The notes under the pieces were generated by a model. It made no database searches. It was not told the DNA's origin and saw only the letters and a list, made by a program, of their open reading frames with translations. A stretch of 64,000 nt of DNA, from NCBI RefSeq assembly GCF_001306145.1, contig NZ_LGKO01000002.1:1054001-1118000 (forward strand), given 5' to 3'. The position numbers were made by a program, and so were the translations under genes. Below, one piece after another: positions 25,547 to 34,386 of the stretch (the stretch's first letter is position 1; each line of letters begins with the position of its first letter). Source of the DNA: Thermanaerothrix daxensis. Its GTDB lineage: Bacteria > Chloroflexota > Anaerolineae > Anaerolineales > Anaerolineaceae.

Positions 25547-26704
25547 ATGAATCTCCATGAGTATCAATCTAAGCAGATTTTTGCCCGTTTTGGCATTCCC
25601 ATTCCTCGGGGGAAGGTGGCTCTCAACTCTACCGAAGCCAAGCACATTGCTGAAGAGTTGGGAGGAAAGGTAGTCATCAAAGCTCAGGTGCTGGTGGGTG
25701 GGCGCGGTAAGGCGGGAGGGATTCGCCTTGCGCGTTCACCTGAAGAGGCAGAGGAGTTGGCTACCTTTATCCTGGGGATGGATATTAAGGGACTGCCGGT
25801 GCGAAAAATATTGGTAGACGAGGCTGTCAATATTGAGCGTGAGCTCTACGTGGGTATTACGAATGACCGCAATGCGCGCTGCCCGGTCATGATGGCTTCA
25901 GCCGAAGGTGGGGTGGATATTGAGGAAATTGCACGTCGTTCTCCGGAAAAGATTGTCAAAGTCTATATTGATCCCTTGATCGGCCTGCGAGATTATCAAT
26001 CTCGTGATATTGCGGTGGCAATTGATTTACCGCGGGAGTACTGGAAAACCTTCATGAGCATCGCCGAGGGGTTATGGCGGGTCTATACAACCCATGACGC
26101 GACTCTGGTGGAAATCAATCCGCTGGTCATTACCGCCGATAAGCGCATGTTGGCCTTAGATGGGAAGATGAGCGTGGATGATAACGCGCTTTTCCGCCAT
26201 CCGGATCTGGTTGAAATGCGAGACCTGGATGTAGAAGCCCCTGCCGAAGTGGAAGCCCGGAAGTATGGTCTCTCTTATATCAAATTGGATGGTGAAATCG
26301 GGTGTATGGTCAATGGAGCGGGGCTGGCGATGGCGACCATGGACATTATTAAGTTGCATGGTGGTGAACCAGCCAATTTCCTTGATATTGGTGGTGGCGC
26401 GGGTGCGGATAAAGTGGCGGCAGCTCTGCGCATTATTCTTTCCGATTCGAGGGTGAAAGTCGTTTTGATTAATATCTTTGGCGGGATTACCCGGTGTGAC
26501 GAGGTGGCACGTGGTATTCTGGGTGCATTATCCGAAGTCAGACCCCAGGTTCCCATGGTTGTGCGCCTAGTGGGTACAAACGCCGAGGAAGGTCGCAAGA
26601 TGCTGGCGGATGCTCACATGATAACCGCAGAAACCCTGGTTGAGGCTGCCCGAAAAGCCGTAGCTGTTAGCAAAGGAGAGTTGGGTTATGAGCATCTTGA
26701 TTAA
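25547..26704 (+). CDS. sucC: succinyl-CoA ligase (ADP-forming), beta subunit
   Basis: With SucD converts succinyl-CoA, ADP and phosphate to succinate, CoA and ATP, or the reverse. The 385 residues begin with the family signature [20 protein letters not shown], continue through the ATP-grasp region ([20 protein letters not shown]) and the metal-binding VEINPL, and end with the CoA-ligase domain ([17 protein letters not shown]). A TATAAT at 25502-25507 may be the -10 box. It overlaps sucD by 17 bases. In this window 2-oxoglutarate:ferredoxin oxidoreductase (korAB) provides a likely source of succinyl-CoA. Confidence 0.95.
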   Translation: MNLHEYQSKQIFARFGIPIPRGKVALNSTEAKHIAEELGGKVVIKAQVLVGGRGKAGGIRLARSPEEAEELATFILGMDIKGLPVRKILVDEAVNIERELYVGITNDRNARCPVMMASAEGGVDIEEIARRSPEKIVKVYIDPLIGLRDYQSRDIAVAIDLPREYWKTFMSIAEGLWRVYTTHDATLVEINPLVITADKRMLALDGKMSVDDNALFRHPDLVEMRDLDVEAPAEVEARKYGLSYIKLDGEIGCMVNGAGLAMATMDIIKLHGGEPANFLDIGGGAGADKVAAALRIILSDSRVKVVLINIFGGITRCDEVARGILGALSEVRPQVPMVVRLVGTNAEEGRKMLADAHMITAETLVEAARKAVAVSKGELGYEHLD

Positions 26705-27566
26705 TCGCAGGTCACGTGTATTGGTGCAGGGTATTACCGGACACGAGGGTTCCTTTCATACCCAGCAGATGTATGCTTATGGCACGAATATTGTGGCGGG
26801 GGTAACCCCGGGAAAAGGAGGGGAGTGGGTTCTCGATGGTAAAGTCCCGGTTTTTGATTCTGTCAAAATTGCGGCTGAGGCCACTGGTGCTGATGTAAGC
26901 GTCATCTTTGTTCCGGCGCGCTTTGCGCCTGATGCGATTTTTGAGGCTGCTGATGCGGGGATTCAACTGATCTTTTGTATTACTGAGGGCATACCCATTC
27001 AGGATATGATGCGGGTCAGGCGCTACCTGGATCAGAAGCAGGTGCGTTTGGTGGGACCCAATTGCCCCGGCGCTCTTACACCGGGGGAGTGTAAAGTGGG
27101 GATCATCCCTGGAAACATTGCCCTGCCGGGGAATGTTGGAGTTGTATCGCGTTCGGGTACCCTAACTTATGAAGTGCTTTACGCCCTAAAGCTTAAGGGG
27201 ATTGGGGTAAGCACATGTGTGGGCATTGGGGGTGACCCTATTCAGGGTACAGATTTCATTGACGTGCTTTCGCTATTCGAGGCTGACCCCTACACAGAAG
27301 CCATTGTCCTGATCGGGGAGATCGGGGGTAATAATGAAGAACGAGCGGCAGAATATATCTCTCGCCACGTAACGAAACCGGTGGTGGGTTTCATTGCGGG
27401 CCGCTCAGCCCCGCCTGGTAAGCGCATGGGACATGCGGGAGCCATTATCGAGGGAAGGGCCGGCACTGCAGAGCACAAAATTAATGCGCTTGAAGCAGCA
27501 GGAGTTCGGATCGCCGAACATCCTGAACAAGTAGCAGAATTAATTGAGCCTTATCTAGGAAAGTGA
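26688..27566 (+). CDS. sucD: succinyl-CoA ligase (ADP-forming), alpha subunit
   Basis: CoA-binding and phosphohistidine-carrying subunit. The 292 residues show the Rossmann start [20 protein letters not shown], the NCPG motif ([20 protein letters not shown]) and, near the C terminus, [17 protein letters not shown] with the active-site His. AGGAG lies inside the end of sucC before the overlapping ATG, so translation is coupled. A strong terminator at 27593 closes the operon. Confidence 0.95.
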   Translation: MSILINRRSRVLVQGITGHEGSFHTQQMYAYGTNIVAGVTPGKGGEWVLDGKVPVFDSVKIAAEATGADVSVIFVPARFAPDAIFEAADAGIQLIFCITEGIPIQDMMRVRRYLDQKQVRLVGPNCPGALTPGECKVGIIPGNIALPGNVGVVSRSGTLTYEVLYALKLKGIGVSTCVGIGGDPIQGTDFIDVLSLFEADPYTEAIVLIGEIGGNNEERAAEYISRHVTKPVVGFIAGRSAPPGKRMGHAGAIIEGRAGTAEHKINALEAAGVRIAEHPEQVAELIEPYLGK

Positions 27567-27592
27567 ACCCGTTCGAGGTAAAAGTGCTGGTC

Positions 27593-27630
27593 AAGGCACG
27601 GAAGAGCAATTTGCTTCCGTGCCTTTTTCT
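27593..27630. terminator. bidirectional terminator between sucD and acpP
   Basis: Twelve-base-pair stem AAGGCACGGAAG/CTTCCGTGCCTT (27593-27604 and 27614-27625) followed by T's on the plus strand and abutting the acpP stop codon. Confidence 0.85.
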
Positions 27631-27869
27631 CAGGCCTTCTTGTGAGTTTCAATGTAGCGTACTGCGTCGGCTACGGTTTTGATCTGACGGGCATCTTCGT
27701 CGGAGATTGCCAGATCAAACTTCTGGCTGAGACCATCTATCAGGAAGAATTGGTCCATTGAATCGGCTTTGAGGTCTTCGATAATGCGGGTCTCGGGGGT
27801 GATTTCGCTAGGATCGATCTTCAAAACGTCGGCGATCACCGCTTTGACCTCTTCAAATGTGTCGCTCAT
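27630..27869 (-). CDS. acpP: acyl carrier protein
   Basis: Carries acyl chains on a phosphopantetheine arm. The 79 residues have the length, acidity and four-helix pattern of ACP, and the modified Ser lies in LKADSMDQFF. The usual sequence around it is DSLDxVEL; here Phe-Phe-Leu-Ile replaces the Val-Glu-Leu, changing the recognition helix. No fatty-acid synthesis genes are nearby, so it may serve the main pathway or a special one. Start chosen at the second ATG (27869), five bases behind AGGAGG. Its promoter is at 27901-27928. Confidence 0.85.
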   Translation of the reverse strand: MSDTFEEVKAVIADVLKIDPSEITPETRIIEDLKADSMDQFFLIDGLSQKFDLAISDEDARQIKTVADAVRYIETHKKA

Positions 27870-27900
27870 CATAACCTCCTGGGTCTCTAAGGTTGCAGTA

Positions 27901-27928
27901 ATTGTAATTCGGGATTAATGCATGTCAA
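27901..27928 (-). promoter_or_regulatory. promoter of acpP
   Basis: Minus-strand TTGACA (27928-27923), 16-base spacer, TACAAT (27906-27901), about 30 bases before the ATG. Confidence 0.7.
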
Positions 27929-28067
27929 GATAATAATAGGCGGTTTGTCAGAAGGCGATGCGAAAGAGATGTACTAAAACGATTCTAGTTGTACAATCTC
28001 TGCCAAAGATAACTCTCAGATTTTATGATTGGCTCTGGTATACTCCAACCCATAACAGGTCGAGCAG

Positions 28068-29114
28068 GTGCGCATGGAAGGACATGATCCGGATCTCCAA
28101 TTACGAAAAAATGATCACCTAAGGATCAATCTCGAGAAGGATGTGCAATCGGAACTAAGCAATGGGCTAGAGAACTATGTTTTTGAGCATAATGCCCTGC
28201 CCGAGCTCGATTTTGAAGACATAAGTTTGCGAAGTGAATTCCTGGGTAAGGTCCTTGGGGCACCGATTTTGATTTCCTCAATGACCGGGGGAACACCGGA
28301 AGCGGGGATCATAAATCTGCGGCTGGCGGAAGTGGCTCAACAATACGGGTTAGCGATGGGGGTAGGTTCACAACGTGCCGCCCTTCAACACCCGGAGAGT
28401 AGCGACACCTTCAAGGTGCGGCGAAGCGCACCAGATATTTTGCTCTTTGCTAATCTGGGTGCGATTCAACTAAATTATGGTTATAAGGTTGAAGACTGCC
28501 GACGCGCTGTTGAGATGATTGAGGCAGATGCTTTAATCTTACATCTCAATCCCCTCCAAGAGGCGCTTCAACCCGAAGGTAATACGCGTTTTCGTGGGTT
28601 GCTCAAAAAAATCGAGGAAGTGTGCCAAACGATTGAGGTGCCAGTTGTGGTGAAAGAGGTGGGGTGGGGAATCTCGGCTCAGGTGGCACGACGCCTGGTT
28701 GAGGTGGGTGTGGCGGCTATTGATGTGGCGGGGGCGGGAGGAACCTCATGGTCGCAGGTGGAGATGTACCGCATGCAAAATCAATCGCGAGCCCGTGTGG
28801 CTGCCCTGTTCAGGGGTTGGGGAATTCCTACAGCTCATGCCTTAGAGGCCGTGCGCAAAGCGGTCCCTGAACTTCCCTTGATTGCCTCAGGAGGGATTCG
28901 TAATGGCTTGGAAGTTGCCAAATGCATTGCTTTGGGGGCTTCGCTGGTGGGGATGGCGGGGCCTTTCTTGAGAGCCGCTGCAAAATCATCTGATGAAGTA
29001 GGGGGCTTGGTTGAGGAGATACTCCTGGCACTTCGTATTACCATGTTTTCGGTGGGGGCGGGCACCATCCCCGCACTGCGCACAATTCCCCTTCAAAGGG
29101 TGGTGAGATCATGA
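28068..29114 (+). CDS. fni: isopentenyl-diphosphate delta-isomerase, type 2
   Basis: FMN- and NADPH-dependent enzyme interconverting IPP and DMAPP. The 348-residue TIM barrel shows [45 protein letters not shown] and [20 protein letters not shown], then the Gly-rich FMN phosphate loops ([33 protein letters not shown]), all specific to the type 2 family. A GTG at 28068 and an ATG at 28074 are both possible starts. TATACT at 28039-28044 may be the -10 box. The stop overlaps the ATG of the polyprenyl synthase gene, linking isomerisation to chain elongation. Confidence 0.93.
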   Translation: MRMEGHDPDLQLRKNDHLRINLEKDVQSELSNGLENYVFEHNALPELDFEDISLRSEFLGKVLGAPILISSMTGGTPEAGIINLRLAEVAQQYGLAMGVGSQRAALQHPESSDTFKVRRSAPDILLFANLGAIQLNYGYKVEDCRRAVEMIEADALILHLNPLQEALQPEGNTRFRGLLKKIEEVCQTIEVPVVVKEVGWGISAQVARRLVEVGVAAIDVAGAGGTSWSQVEMYRMQNQSRARVAALFRGWGIPTAHALEAVRKAVPELPLIASGGIRNGLEVAKCIALGASLVGMAGPFLRAAAKSSDEVGGLVEEILLALRITMFSVGAGTIPALRTIPLQRVVRS

Positions 29115-30127
29115 GTTCATTTGCTCCGTTTTTGTCACGCTATCGGCCAAAATTAGAGGCTGCCTTACAGACAGCCCTTAACCACCCGGTCTTGAACCAG
29201 TATTCTGGCATGGTTGGTATGTTGCGCTACCATATGGGGTGGGAAGGTGAGGGGGCAGGAGAGGAAGCCCAGGGGAAACGGTTACGTCCCATGTTATTGC
29301 TGCTTGTTGCCGAGGCTGTGGGGGGAGATTGGGAAAGGGCCTTATCGGCAGCGGCGGCTGTTGAACTTTTACACAACTTTTCCTTGATCCATGACGATAT
29401 TGAAGATCGCAGTCCTTTGCGTCGAGGCCGACCTACTGTTTGGGCGAAATGGGGGGAGGCTCAAGCGATCAATGCCGGTGATGCAATGTTTGCAACTGCG
29501 TTCATTGCGCTGGAAGAGTTGCGTAATCACTTTAGATCCGAGGTGGTTTTTCAGGTTCAATCGCTATTTGCTGAAACTTGTCTTCGTTTGACGGGGGGGC
29601 AGCATCTTGATATCGCTTTTGAGCAGGATCGAGAAATTCCGGTTGATCTTTACTGGAGGATGATTGCAGGAAAGACTGCAGCCTTGATCCAGACATGCGC
29701 TCATATTGGGGCTCTGATCGGAGGAGCAGATGAAGCACTTCAGCGGGCTTTCTCGCAGTATGGTTATGCACTGGGCTTGTGCTTCCAGGTGGTAGATGAT
29801 TGGCTGGGAATATGGGGAAGTGCGGCGCTTACGGGGAAATCCACAGAAAGTGATTTGGTCAGTGGGAAAAAAACGCTTCCCGTTGTATTGGGGTTGGCTA
29901 AAAACGGGCGTTTTGCCCGGCGCTGGCGAGAAGGGAACATCCAACCTGATGAGGCCCCTATCCTGGCACAGTGGTTAATTGAAGAGGGTATCCAGGCGCA
30001 AACTCTAGCCGAGGCAGATCGCCTGACACGTGAAGCCTTGGAGTGGTTGGATCGGTCAGGTCTAAGTAACGAAGCACTTCAGGCGTTGAGGGAGTTAACT
30101 CATGCCATGTTGAATCGTCAAAAATAA
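29111..30127 (+). CDS. polyprenyl diphosphate synthase (isoprenyl transferase, trans type)
   Basis: Condenses IPP with allylic diphosphates to build linear isoprenoids. The first Asp-rich motif is [17 protein letters not shown] (DDxxD) and the second appears as QVVDDWLG, where the usual DDxxD is reduced to DDWLG with no second Asp visible. The 338 residues match geranylgeranyl or longer-chain synthases; residues before the first motif are FSLIH, with small side chains, suggesting that longer products may be allowed, but chain length cannot be fixed. It overlaps fni by four bases. Confidence 0.88.
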   Translation: MSSFAPFLSRYRPKLEAALQTALNHPVLNQYSGMVGMLRYHMGWEGEGAGEEAQGKRLRPMLLLLVAEAVGGDWERALSAAAAVELLHNFSLIHDDIEDRSPLRRGRPTVWAKWGEAQAINAGDAMFATAFIALEELRNHFRSEVVFQVQSLFAETCLRLTGGQHLDIAFEQDREIPVDLYWRMIAGKTAALIQTCAHIGALIGGADEALQRAFSQYGYALGLCFQVVDDWLGIWGSAALTGKSTESDLVSGKKTLPVVLGLAKNGRFARRWREGNIQPDEAPILAQWLIEEGIQAQTLAEADRLTREALEWLDRSGLSNEALQALRELTHAMLNRQK

Positions 30128-30163
30128 ATTTGTAAAGAGACTATTTTATTAGGAGGTAGATTT

Positions 30164-30802
30164 ATGTCCTCAACCATTGATGCAAATATCTATGCGGCTG
30201 CCGAACTCCTGGATGGGGATGGAATTGATACTCAGGCTATTCAAGAAAGCGTTCGGAGAATGCTGATCGCTTTTGGGGAGAACCCAGAACGGCAAGGGCT
30301 GATACGCACACCTGAGCGGGTAGCCAGTATGTACGAAGAATTACTGGCTGGATATCGAGTAGATCCGGTTGAGTTGATCAACGAGGCTATTTTCGACGTC
30401 AATTATGACGAAATGGTTGTGGTCCGGGATATTGAATTCTACAGTCTTTGCGAACACCACATGTTGCCATTTATTGGACGGGCTCATGTGGCTTATATTC
30501 CCAGAGGCAAAGTTATTGGCCTTTCCAAGATCCCCCGGGTTGTTGATATGTTTGCACGGAGATTGCAGGTTCAGGAACGCATGACCCGCCAAATTGCGGA
30601 TTTCCTGAACGAGGTTTTGCATCCTCTGGGAGTTGCGGTTGTCGTAGAGGCCATCCATATGTGCGCAATGATCCGAGGCGTCAAGAAACATAATTCACGC
30701 ATGACCACATCCACCATGCTGGGTGCTTTCCGCACCAGCATGGCCACACGAATGGAGTTTCTGGATAACATTTCGCGGAGCGCCGAGCCCTTGCACATCT
30801 AG
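30164..30802 (+). CDS. folE: GTP cyclohydrolase I
   Basis: First enzyme of tetrahydrofolate synthesis, turning GTP into dihydroneopterin triphosphate. The 212 residues include the zinc ligands in [20 protein letters not shown] and the later MCAMIRGV, plus the family start [20 protein letters not shown] precedes ATG. It lies 36 bases after the polyprenyl synthase, possibly in that operon. Its TAG stop overlaps the stop of the convergent folB-folK gene at a shared CTAG, so the two folate transcripts run into each other tail to tail. Confidence 0.95.
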   Translation: MSSTIDANIYAAAELLDGDGIDTQAIQESVRRMLIAFGENPERQGLIRTPERVASMYEELLAGYRVDPVELINEAIFDVNYDEMVVVRDIEFYSLCEHHMLPFIGRAHVAYIPRGKVIGLSKIPRVVDMFARRLQVQERMTRQIADFLNEVLHPLGVAVVVEAIHMCAMIRGVKKHNSRMTTSTMLGAFRTSMATRMEFLDNISRSAEPLHI

Positions 30803-31650
30803 TTCAGGCGCGTCAAATGACGTAGATCGGTGCGCACAAAGGCAGAAGAGGAGGCGCGCAGGCGCTGAGCAATTTCGGCCAAACTCTCTTCGTTGGTGGA
30901 ACGGCTCAGGTCGGGTCGCAATTCAGCTAGCGGCAACGCAATGAAATCGCGTTGCCACAAATTATCATCTAAAACCCGCTCGTCAAAAACGATCACATCT
31001 AGATCAATGGTGCGGGGGGCGTTCTTGTCGGCGGTCCGAACCCGTCCCAGTGCTTGTTCAATGGGCGCGAGCACCTCGGCTTTGAATTTGTCCAGATCGA
31101 GGGGCGTAGAAATCCAGGCAATTGCGTTAAGAAAGCGTGGGCCGGGAGAACCCACCGCTTCGGTTTCCCAAATGTTGGAGAGGGCATTGACAATGCAGGC
31201 TTCCTTGAGGCGCTGGATTGCAGCCGCGATATGGGTCTCAGGGGCAATGTTGCTTCCGAGCAACACATAGGCCTGGTGTATGGTGGCGCTACTACTCGTC
31301 TCATGGAAGCGCTCGATTTCTACCCCGACAGAGCGGGCGAAGCGCACGGCGCCTGGCTTTTCAACACGTACGCGTACACCCATGACCCCGGGCTCTTCCA
31401 GGCACAAGCGGGCAATGTCGTTGGCCAGGGCTTCAACGGTAAAACGTTCAATGCGTTCCACGTAGGCGATGATTTTTTTGGCAATGGTTCGGTAATTGAT
31501 ACAATCCTCGATACGGTCGCTCTGGGCAGCCCTGGATACATCCCCGTACAAAGCCAGGTTAATCAGAATGTCCTGAGGCTGCGCCCGTTCGCGCTCGCTG
31601 ATTCCAATAACACCTCGCACTAGCAGATCATGAATAAAAGTGATGTCCAT
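30799..31650 (-). CDS. folBK: bifunctional dihydroneopterin aldolase / HPPK
   Basis: Fused second and third dedicated folate steps. Residues 1 to about 115 are FolB ([20 protein letters not shown]; the [16 protein letters not shown] region; [19 protein letters not shown]). Residues about 125-283 are Fol[21 protein letters not shown], the [16 protein letters not shown] segment, [20 protein letters not shown] with the two magnesium-binding Asp residues, and PLAELRPDL. Start moved to ATG 31650, seven bases behind GGAG; the longer frame would run into the SDR gene. Last gene of a minus-strand operon with the SDR, lgt-like and tlpA-like genes. Confidence 0.93.
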   Translation of the reverse strand: MDITFIHDLLVRGVIGISERERAQPQDILINLALYGDVSRAAQSDRIEDCINYRTIAKKIIAYVERIERFTVEALANDIARLCLEEPGVMGVRVRVEKPGAVRFARSVGVEIERFHETSSSATIHQAYVLLGSNIAPETHIAAAIQRLKEACIVNALSNIWETEAVGSPGPRFLNAIAWISTPLDLDKFKAEVLAPIEQALGRVRTADKNAPRTIDLDVIVFDERVLDDNLWQRDFIALPLAELRPDLSRSTNEESLAEIAQRLRASSSAFVRTDLRHLTRLN

Positions 31651-31675
31651 GGTGATCTCCTCGAAATGGCTTGGA

Positions 31676-32401
31676 TCAGACCAGGTGTCGTCCCCCATCA
31701 AGGTGAATGATCTCCCCCGTTATGTAAGTGGGGGCATTGAGGAAGAAGAGCAGTGTTTGTTCCACTTCTTCCAGAGTTGCCCAACGCTGGGCGGGTATGT
31801 TTTCTAGAAAATTCGGAGAAATGTTGCCATCGCTGGGAGGTAAAATGGCTCCCAATGCAATGCCGTTGACAACGATGCGTGGCGCCAGTGCCAGTGCCAG
31901 ACTGCGAGTCAAAGCGACCAGGGCGGCTTTACTGATAGTATATGCAAAGTGATCGCTGCCCGGCCGCAACGCACGCCAGTCAAGAATATTCAGGATGCGC
32001 CCTGTCTTCGCGGTGGATAGCCGCAGAGCAAATTGGCGGCTTAAAAGGAAAGGAGCCGTGAGATTGATATTGAGATGGCGTTGCCAGGCTTCTAAGTCCG
32101 TTTGCCAGAGGTTGCGATCCTCAAAAATTGCTGCATTGTTGATAAGACCATCCAGGGGTGCCATTTCCCAGGCACGCTCTAGCAGTGCCTCTACATTGGT
32201 AGGATCCGAAAGATCGCCTTCTAAGACCCAGGCCTTGACTCCCATGTCTGTGGCCAGGTGAGCGACTTCTTGGGCTTCATCAGGAGAGTGCCCATGGTGG
32301 ATGATTACGTTTCCCCCTTCTCTGGCAATGGCCAGAGCAAAGATGCGCCCCAAACGACGTGCAGCACCGGTTATAAGAAATGTTTTACCCTGAAGGATCA
32401 T
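31676..32401 (-). CDS. short-chain dehydrogenase/reductase, pteridine-reductase-like
   Basis: NAD(P)H-dependent SDR of 241 residues. The coenzyme loop reads TGAARRLGR, the version with a basic pair found in pteridine reductases (PTR1, FolM) rather than the common TGxxxGxG; HHGHSPDEAQ follows strand 2, INNAAIFEDRNL is the NNAG-like motif, and YTISKAALVALTRSL has the catalytic Tyr and Lys. The C terminus ITGEIIHLDGG is typical. Located directly before folB-folK, it could supply dihydrofolate or dihydropterin reductase activity, as no folA is seen in the window. Start at ATG 32401 behind AGGAG. It overlaps the lgt-like gene by 17 bases. Confidence 0.82.
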   Translation of the reverse strand: MILQGKTFLITGAARRLGRIFALAIAREGGNVIIHHGHSPDEAQEVAHLATDMGVKAWVLEGDLSDPTNVEALLERAWEMAPLDGLINNAAIFEDRNLWQTDLEAWQRHLNINLTAPFLLSRQFALRLSTAKTGRILNILDWRALRPGSDHFAYTISKAALVALTRSLALALAPRIVVNGIALGAILPPSDGNISPNFLENIPAQRWATLEEVEQTLLFFLNAPTYITGEIIHLDGGRHLV

Positions 32402-33137
32402 GGTCTTGCTCCTTAGGAGTTGTTTGAAGGCAGCGGCCAATCTGGTGCAGGCTGAGAGCCAGCACAGCCCAGGCAATGATTTGAGCCTGGCGGAAATGGA
32501 ACCAGGTGACGGAGTCTCCTCGAAAAGGCTCAATGATCAGGCGTGCCAATGCGGTCAAGGCGAGAAATGTCCAAAATCTCATTCCATTGGGCCAGGTTTC
32601 GCGCATGCTACGCAGGATAACTGCGGTGATGCCAAGGGCTAGGAGAAAGGCGTAAACTTGAGTGGGGTGACGGCATTCTCCCCATAAAGGAATGCACCAG
32701 AGAACCGAGGTTGGGGCACCGTAAGCGTTGCCGGAAGCCAGATCGGCGAGGTGAAGAGCCAGTGCAAAGATAGAGGCGGCTGGGGTTAATTGATCGAGAG
32801 TGGGCCAAAACCTCAAGCCACGACGATTGCCGTACACCAAGGCCGCTAAAGCGGCAAACATCATTCCCGAGGGAAGATCCAGCATCTGTGGGGAGGGGAT
32901 AATCAAGGCCGAGGGGGTTTGTAAAAATACGGATGAATTTTTGGCCGCATAACCCAAACGTGCTCCCAAGATGCCCGCAATAAGGGCAACCAGGACTAGA
33001 TCATAATAAATTCCAAATGTTTGGGTGCGGTACGAATACAATTTTTCGGAGATCCACAGGGCAAGCCAGAGCCCCAGAAGGAGAATAATGCCGGGGGTTT
33101 GTAAGGAAAGCGGGCCGATTTGAATAACCGGAAACAT
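32385..33137 (-). CDS. Lgt-like integral membrane protein
   Basis: Resembles prolipoprotein diacylglyceryl transferase, which attaches lipid to the lipobox Cys. The 250 residues have about seven membrane segments and keep GARLGYA near residue 60, RHPTQVYAFLLA and RLIIEPFRGDS. However, the region equal to the E. coli HGG (His103) is LPSGMMFAA, and the RxGNF motif (Arg143, Asn146) reads ADLASGNAYG, keeping the Asn but not the Arg. It may be a diverged transferase or have another role. It lies 6 bases after the tlpA-like gene and overlaps the SDR. Confidence 0.7.
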   Translation of the reverse strand: MFPVIQIGPLSLQTPGIILLLGLWLALWISEKLYSYRTQTFGIYYDLVLVALIAGILGARLGYAAKNSSVFLQTPSALIIPSPQMLDLPSGMMFAALAALVYGNRRGLRFWPTLDQLTPAASIFALALHLADLASGNAYGAPTSVLWCIPLWGECRHPTQVYAFLLALGITAVILRSMRETWPNGMRFWTFLALTALARLIIEPFRGDSVTWFHFRQAQIIAWAVLALSLHQIGRCLQTTPKEQDHDPSG

Positions 33138-33143
33138 CTTCGT

Positions 33144-33701
33144 TCACCTTGGTGCCTGCAGAATACGGTGAATCTCAGCCCGCAGCCAGGCTTCTGAAAC
33201 AGGACCGCCTAATACCATTGTCCGAATAACCTTACGCTGATCCAGGAGGAAAGTGGTGGGGAGGGCTTGAATTTGGTAGGTCTGACTACTCTGGCCTTCA
33301 ATATCGAGAGCGATGGTAAAGGTTAGGTCGTTATCGCGGACGAACTGCTGCATCTGTGTAATATCATCCTGGTAGGTGGTATTAATACCGATAAAGTGCA
33401 CCTTTGCAGGATCAAATTCGCGACTCAATTTTTCGAAAACCGGCATTTCAGCGCGGCAGGGCGGGCACCAGGATGCCCAGAAATTAAGCACAATCACCTG
33501 GCTATGAACCTGCTCAAGGTCAAGGGGAGAGCCGTTCAGAGTATCCAGTGTGAGGGGAGGGGCCGTAAATCCAGGCCTCGGGGCTGGGTGAAAGTCGGGA
33601 CGAGATGGGAAAAAGAAGGCAGAGAGACCTATCCACACCAGCCCTAAAATCAGAGATGTGGCCCTGACAGAGTGCCAGTGACGTCGTAGGAATTCGAGCA
33701 C
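33144..33701 (-). CDS. TlpA/ResA-like membrane-anchored thiol-disulfide protein
   Basis: Extracytoplasmic thioredoxin-fold protein. An N-terminal membrane anchor (about 15-32, TSLILGLVWIGLSAFFF) precedes a thioredoxin domain with the redox motif WASWCPPCRAEMPVF, the cis-Pro segment IQALPTTFLLD and the INTTYQDD insertion typical of the TlpA/ResA group. It may reduce disulfides for cytochrome maturation or protect exported proteins; no cytochrome genes are nearby. Translation starts at GTG 33701 with no Shine-Dalgarno, six bases from the -10 box, so the message looks leaderless. First gene of the operon ending with folB-folK. Confidence 0.88.
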   Translation of the reverse strand: MLEFLRRHWHSVRATSLILGLVWIGLSAFFFPSRPDFHPAPRPGFTAPPLTLDTLNGSPLDLEQVHSQVIVLNFWASWCPPCRAEMPVFEKLSREFDPAKVHFIGINTTYQDDITQMQQFVRDNDLTFTIALDIEGQSSQTYQIQALPTTFLLDQRKVIRTMVLGGPVSEAWLRAEIHRILQAPR

Positions 33702-33707
33702 AGTGTT

Positions 33708-33736
33708 ATGCTATTCGTAAACCGAGAGGGTGTCAA
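33708..33736 (-). promoter_or_regulatory. promoter for the tlpA-like operon, leaderless start
   Basis: Minus-strand TTGACA (33736-33731), 17-base spacer, TAGCAT (33713-33708). Only six bases separate it from the GTG start codon. Confidence 0.6.
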
Positions 33737-33806
33737 GGCATTGGCTTTTTACACCCCCTGGAAGACATAGGGGGCTAACTGGTATAGGAAAGAGGCCTTG
33801 TAAAAT

Positions 33807-33832
33807 ATACCAAATTATGGAAAATTTGGTAT
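33807..33832. promoter_or_regulatory. AT-rich inverted repeat overlapping the csoR -10 box
   Basis: ATACCAAATT at 33807-33816 is repeated inverted as AATTTGGTAT at 33823-33832 with a six-base spacer. It covers the region between -35 and -10 positions and could bind a second regulator or be part of the promoter. Confidence 0.5.
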
Positions 33833-33840
33833 AATATAAT
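33830..33840 (+). promoter_or_regulatory. -10 region of the copper operon
   Basis: Two overlapping TATAAT hexamers, 33830-33835 and 33835-33840, immediately in front of the proposed CsoR operator. No good -35 box is seen. Confidence 0.6.
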
Positions 33841-33865
33841 TACCCTCCCCCTGGGGGAGGGGGTA
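33841..33865. promoter_or_regulatory. CsoR-type operator
   Basis: TACCCTCCCCC at 33841-33851 faces GGGGGAGGGGGTA at 33853-33865: G/C-tract pseudo-palindrome bounded by TA, the design known for CsoR operators. It lies directly after the -10 box and before the csoR ribosome binding site (GGAGG), where bound repressor would block transcription. Confidence 0.7.
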
Positions 33866-33878
33866 GATTGGAGGAATA

Positions 33879-34157
33879 ATGGCAAATCCAGAAGTTCTGG
33901 CACGCTTGAAGACTACTGAAGGACATTTACGGGGAATCCAGCGCATGGTTGAGGAGGGTGCCTATTGTATTGACGTGATTCGTCAAATCCAGGCAGTTCA
34001 GGCAGCGCTGGACAAGATCAGCGCTATGATTTTAGATGACCATCTTCACTCTTGCGTCATTACGGCCTTGCGCGGAGAAGACCCTCAAGAGCGTGAGCGG
34101 GTCCTTAAAGAGATTGTTGAGGTTTTCAACGCTACAAATCTTTCCCAACGGAGGTAG
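33879..34157 (+). CDS. csoR: copper-sensing transcriptional repressor CsoR
   Basis: Small all-helical metalloregulator that leaves its operator when it binds Cu(I). The 92-residue sequence has the family pattern LKTTEGHLRGIQRMVEEGAY and copper ligands Cys30, His55 and Cys59, the Cys-His-Cys set of CsoR (36-61-65 in Mycobacterium numbering), which separates it from nickel or formaldehyde sensors of the same family. GGAGG precedes ATG. It leads the csoR-copZ-copA operon and sits behind a matching operator. Confidence 0.92.
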   Translation: MANPEVLARLKTTEGHLRGIQRMVEEGAYCIDVIRQIQAVQAALDKISAMILDDHLHSCVITALRGEDPQERERVLKEIVEVFNATNLSQRR

Positions 34158-34162
34158 ATCCC

Positions 34163-34372
34163 ATGTCAGAAATTGAGTTCTATGTGCCAGCAATGCACTG
34201 TGCTCATTGTATACACACAATAAAGATGGAATTGCATGAATTAAATGGGGTGCGTGCGGTGGAGGCCGATTTATCCAGCAAAAAGGTCAGAGTTCAGTAT
34301 GAGGCTCCAGCAACCCCTGAAAGTATTGAGAAATTACTGGTGGAGATCAACTATCCTCCTCAAAAAGCCTAA
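34163..34372 (+). CDS. copZ: copper chaperone, heavy-metal-associated domain
   Basis: Cytoplasmic Cu(I) carrier that hands copper to CopA. A single HMA domain of 69 residues with the metal loop MHCAHC (Cys13 and Cys16), followed by the usual beta-alpha-beta pattern (NGVRAVEADLSSKKVRVQYE). The Met before the CxxC has His in between (AMHCAHC), a common variant. GGAGGT before ATG; six bases after csoR. It is separated from copA by a perfect 12-base-pair hairpin. Confidence 0.92.
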   Translation: MSEIEFYVPAMHCAHCIHTIKMELHELNGVRAVEADLSSKKVRVQYEAPATPESIEKLLVEINYPPQKA

Positions 34373-34386
34373 AAGATCTTCGGTTT

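Noticed and set aside
31054-31623. Plus-strand 189-codon frame opposite folB-folK
   Set aside because: The minus strand encodes clear FolB and FolK motifs; the plus-strand product has no recognisable pattern or ribosome binding site.
32402-32533. 44-residue N-terminal extension of the SDR
   Set aside because: It overlaps the lgt-like gene in another frame; ATG 32401 has AGGAG and is directly followed by the coenzyme-binding strand.
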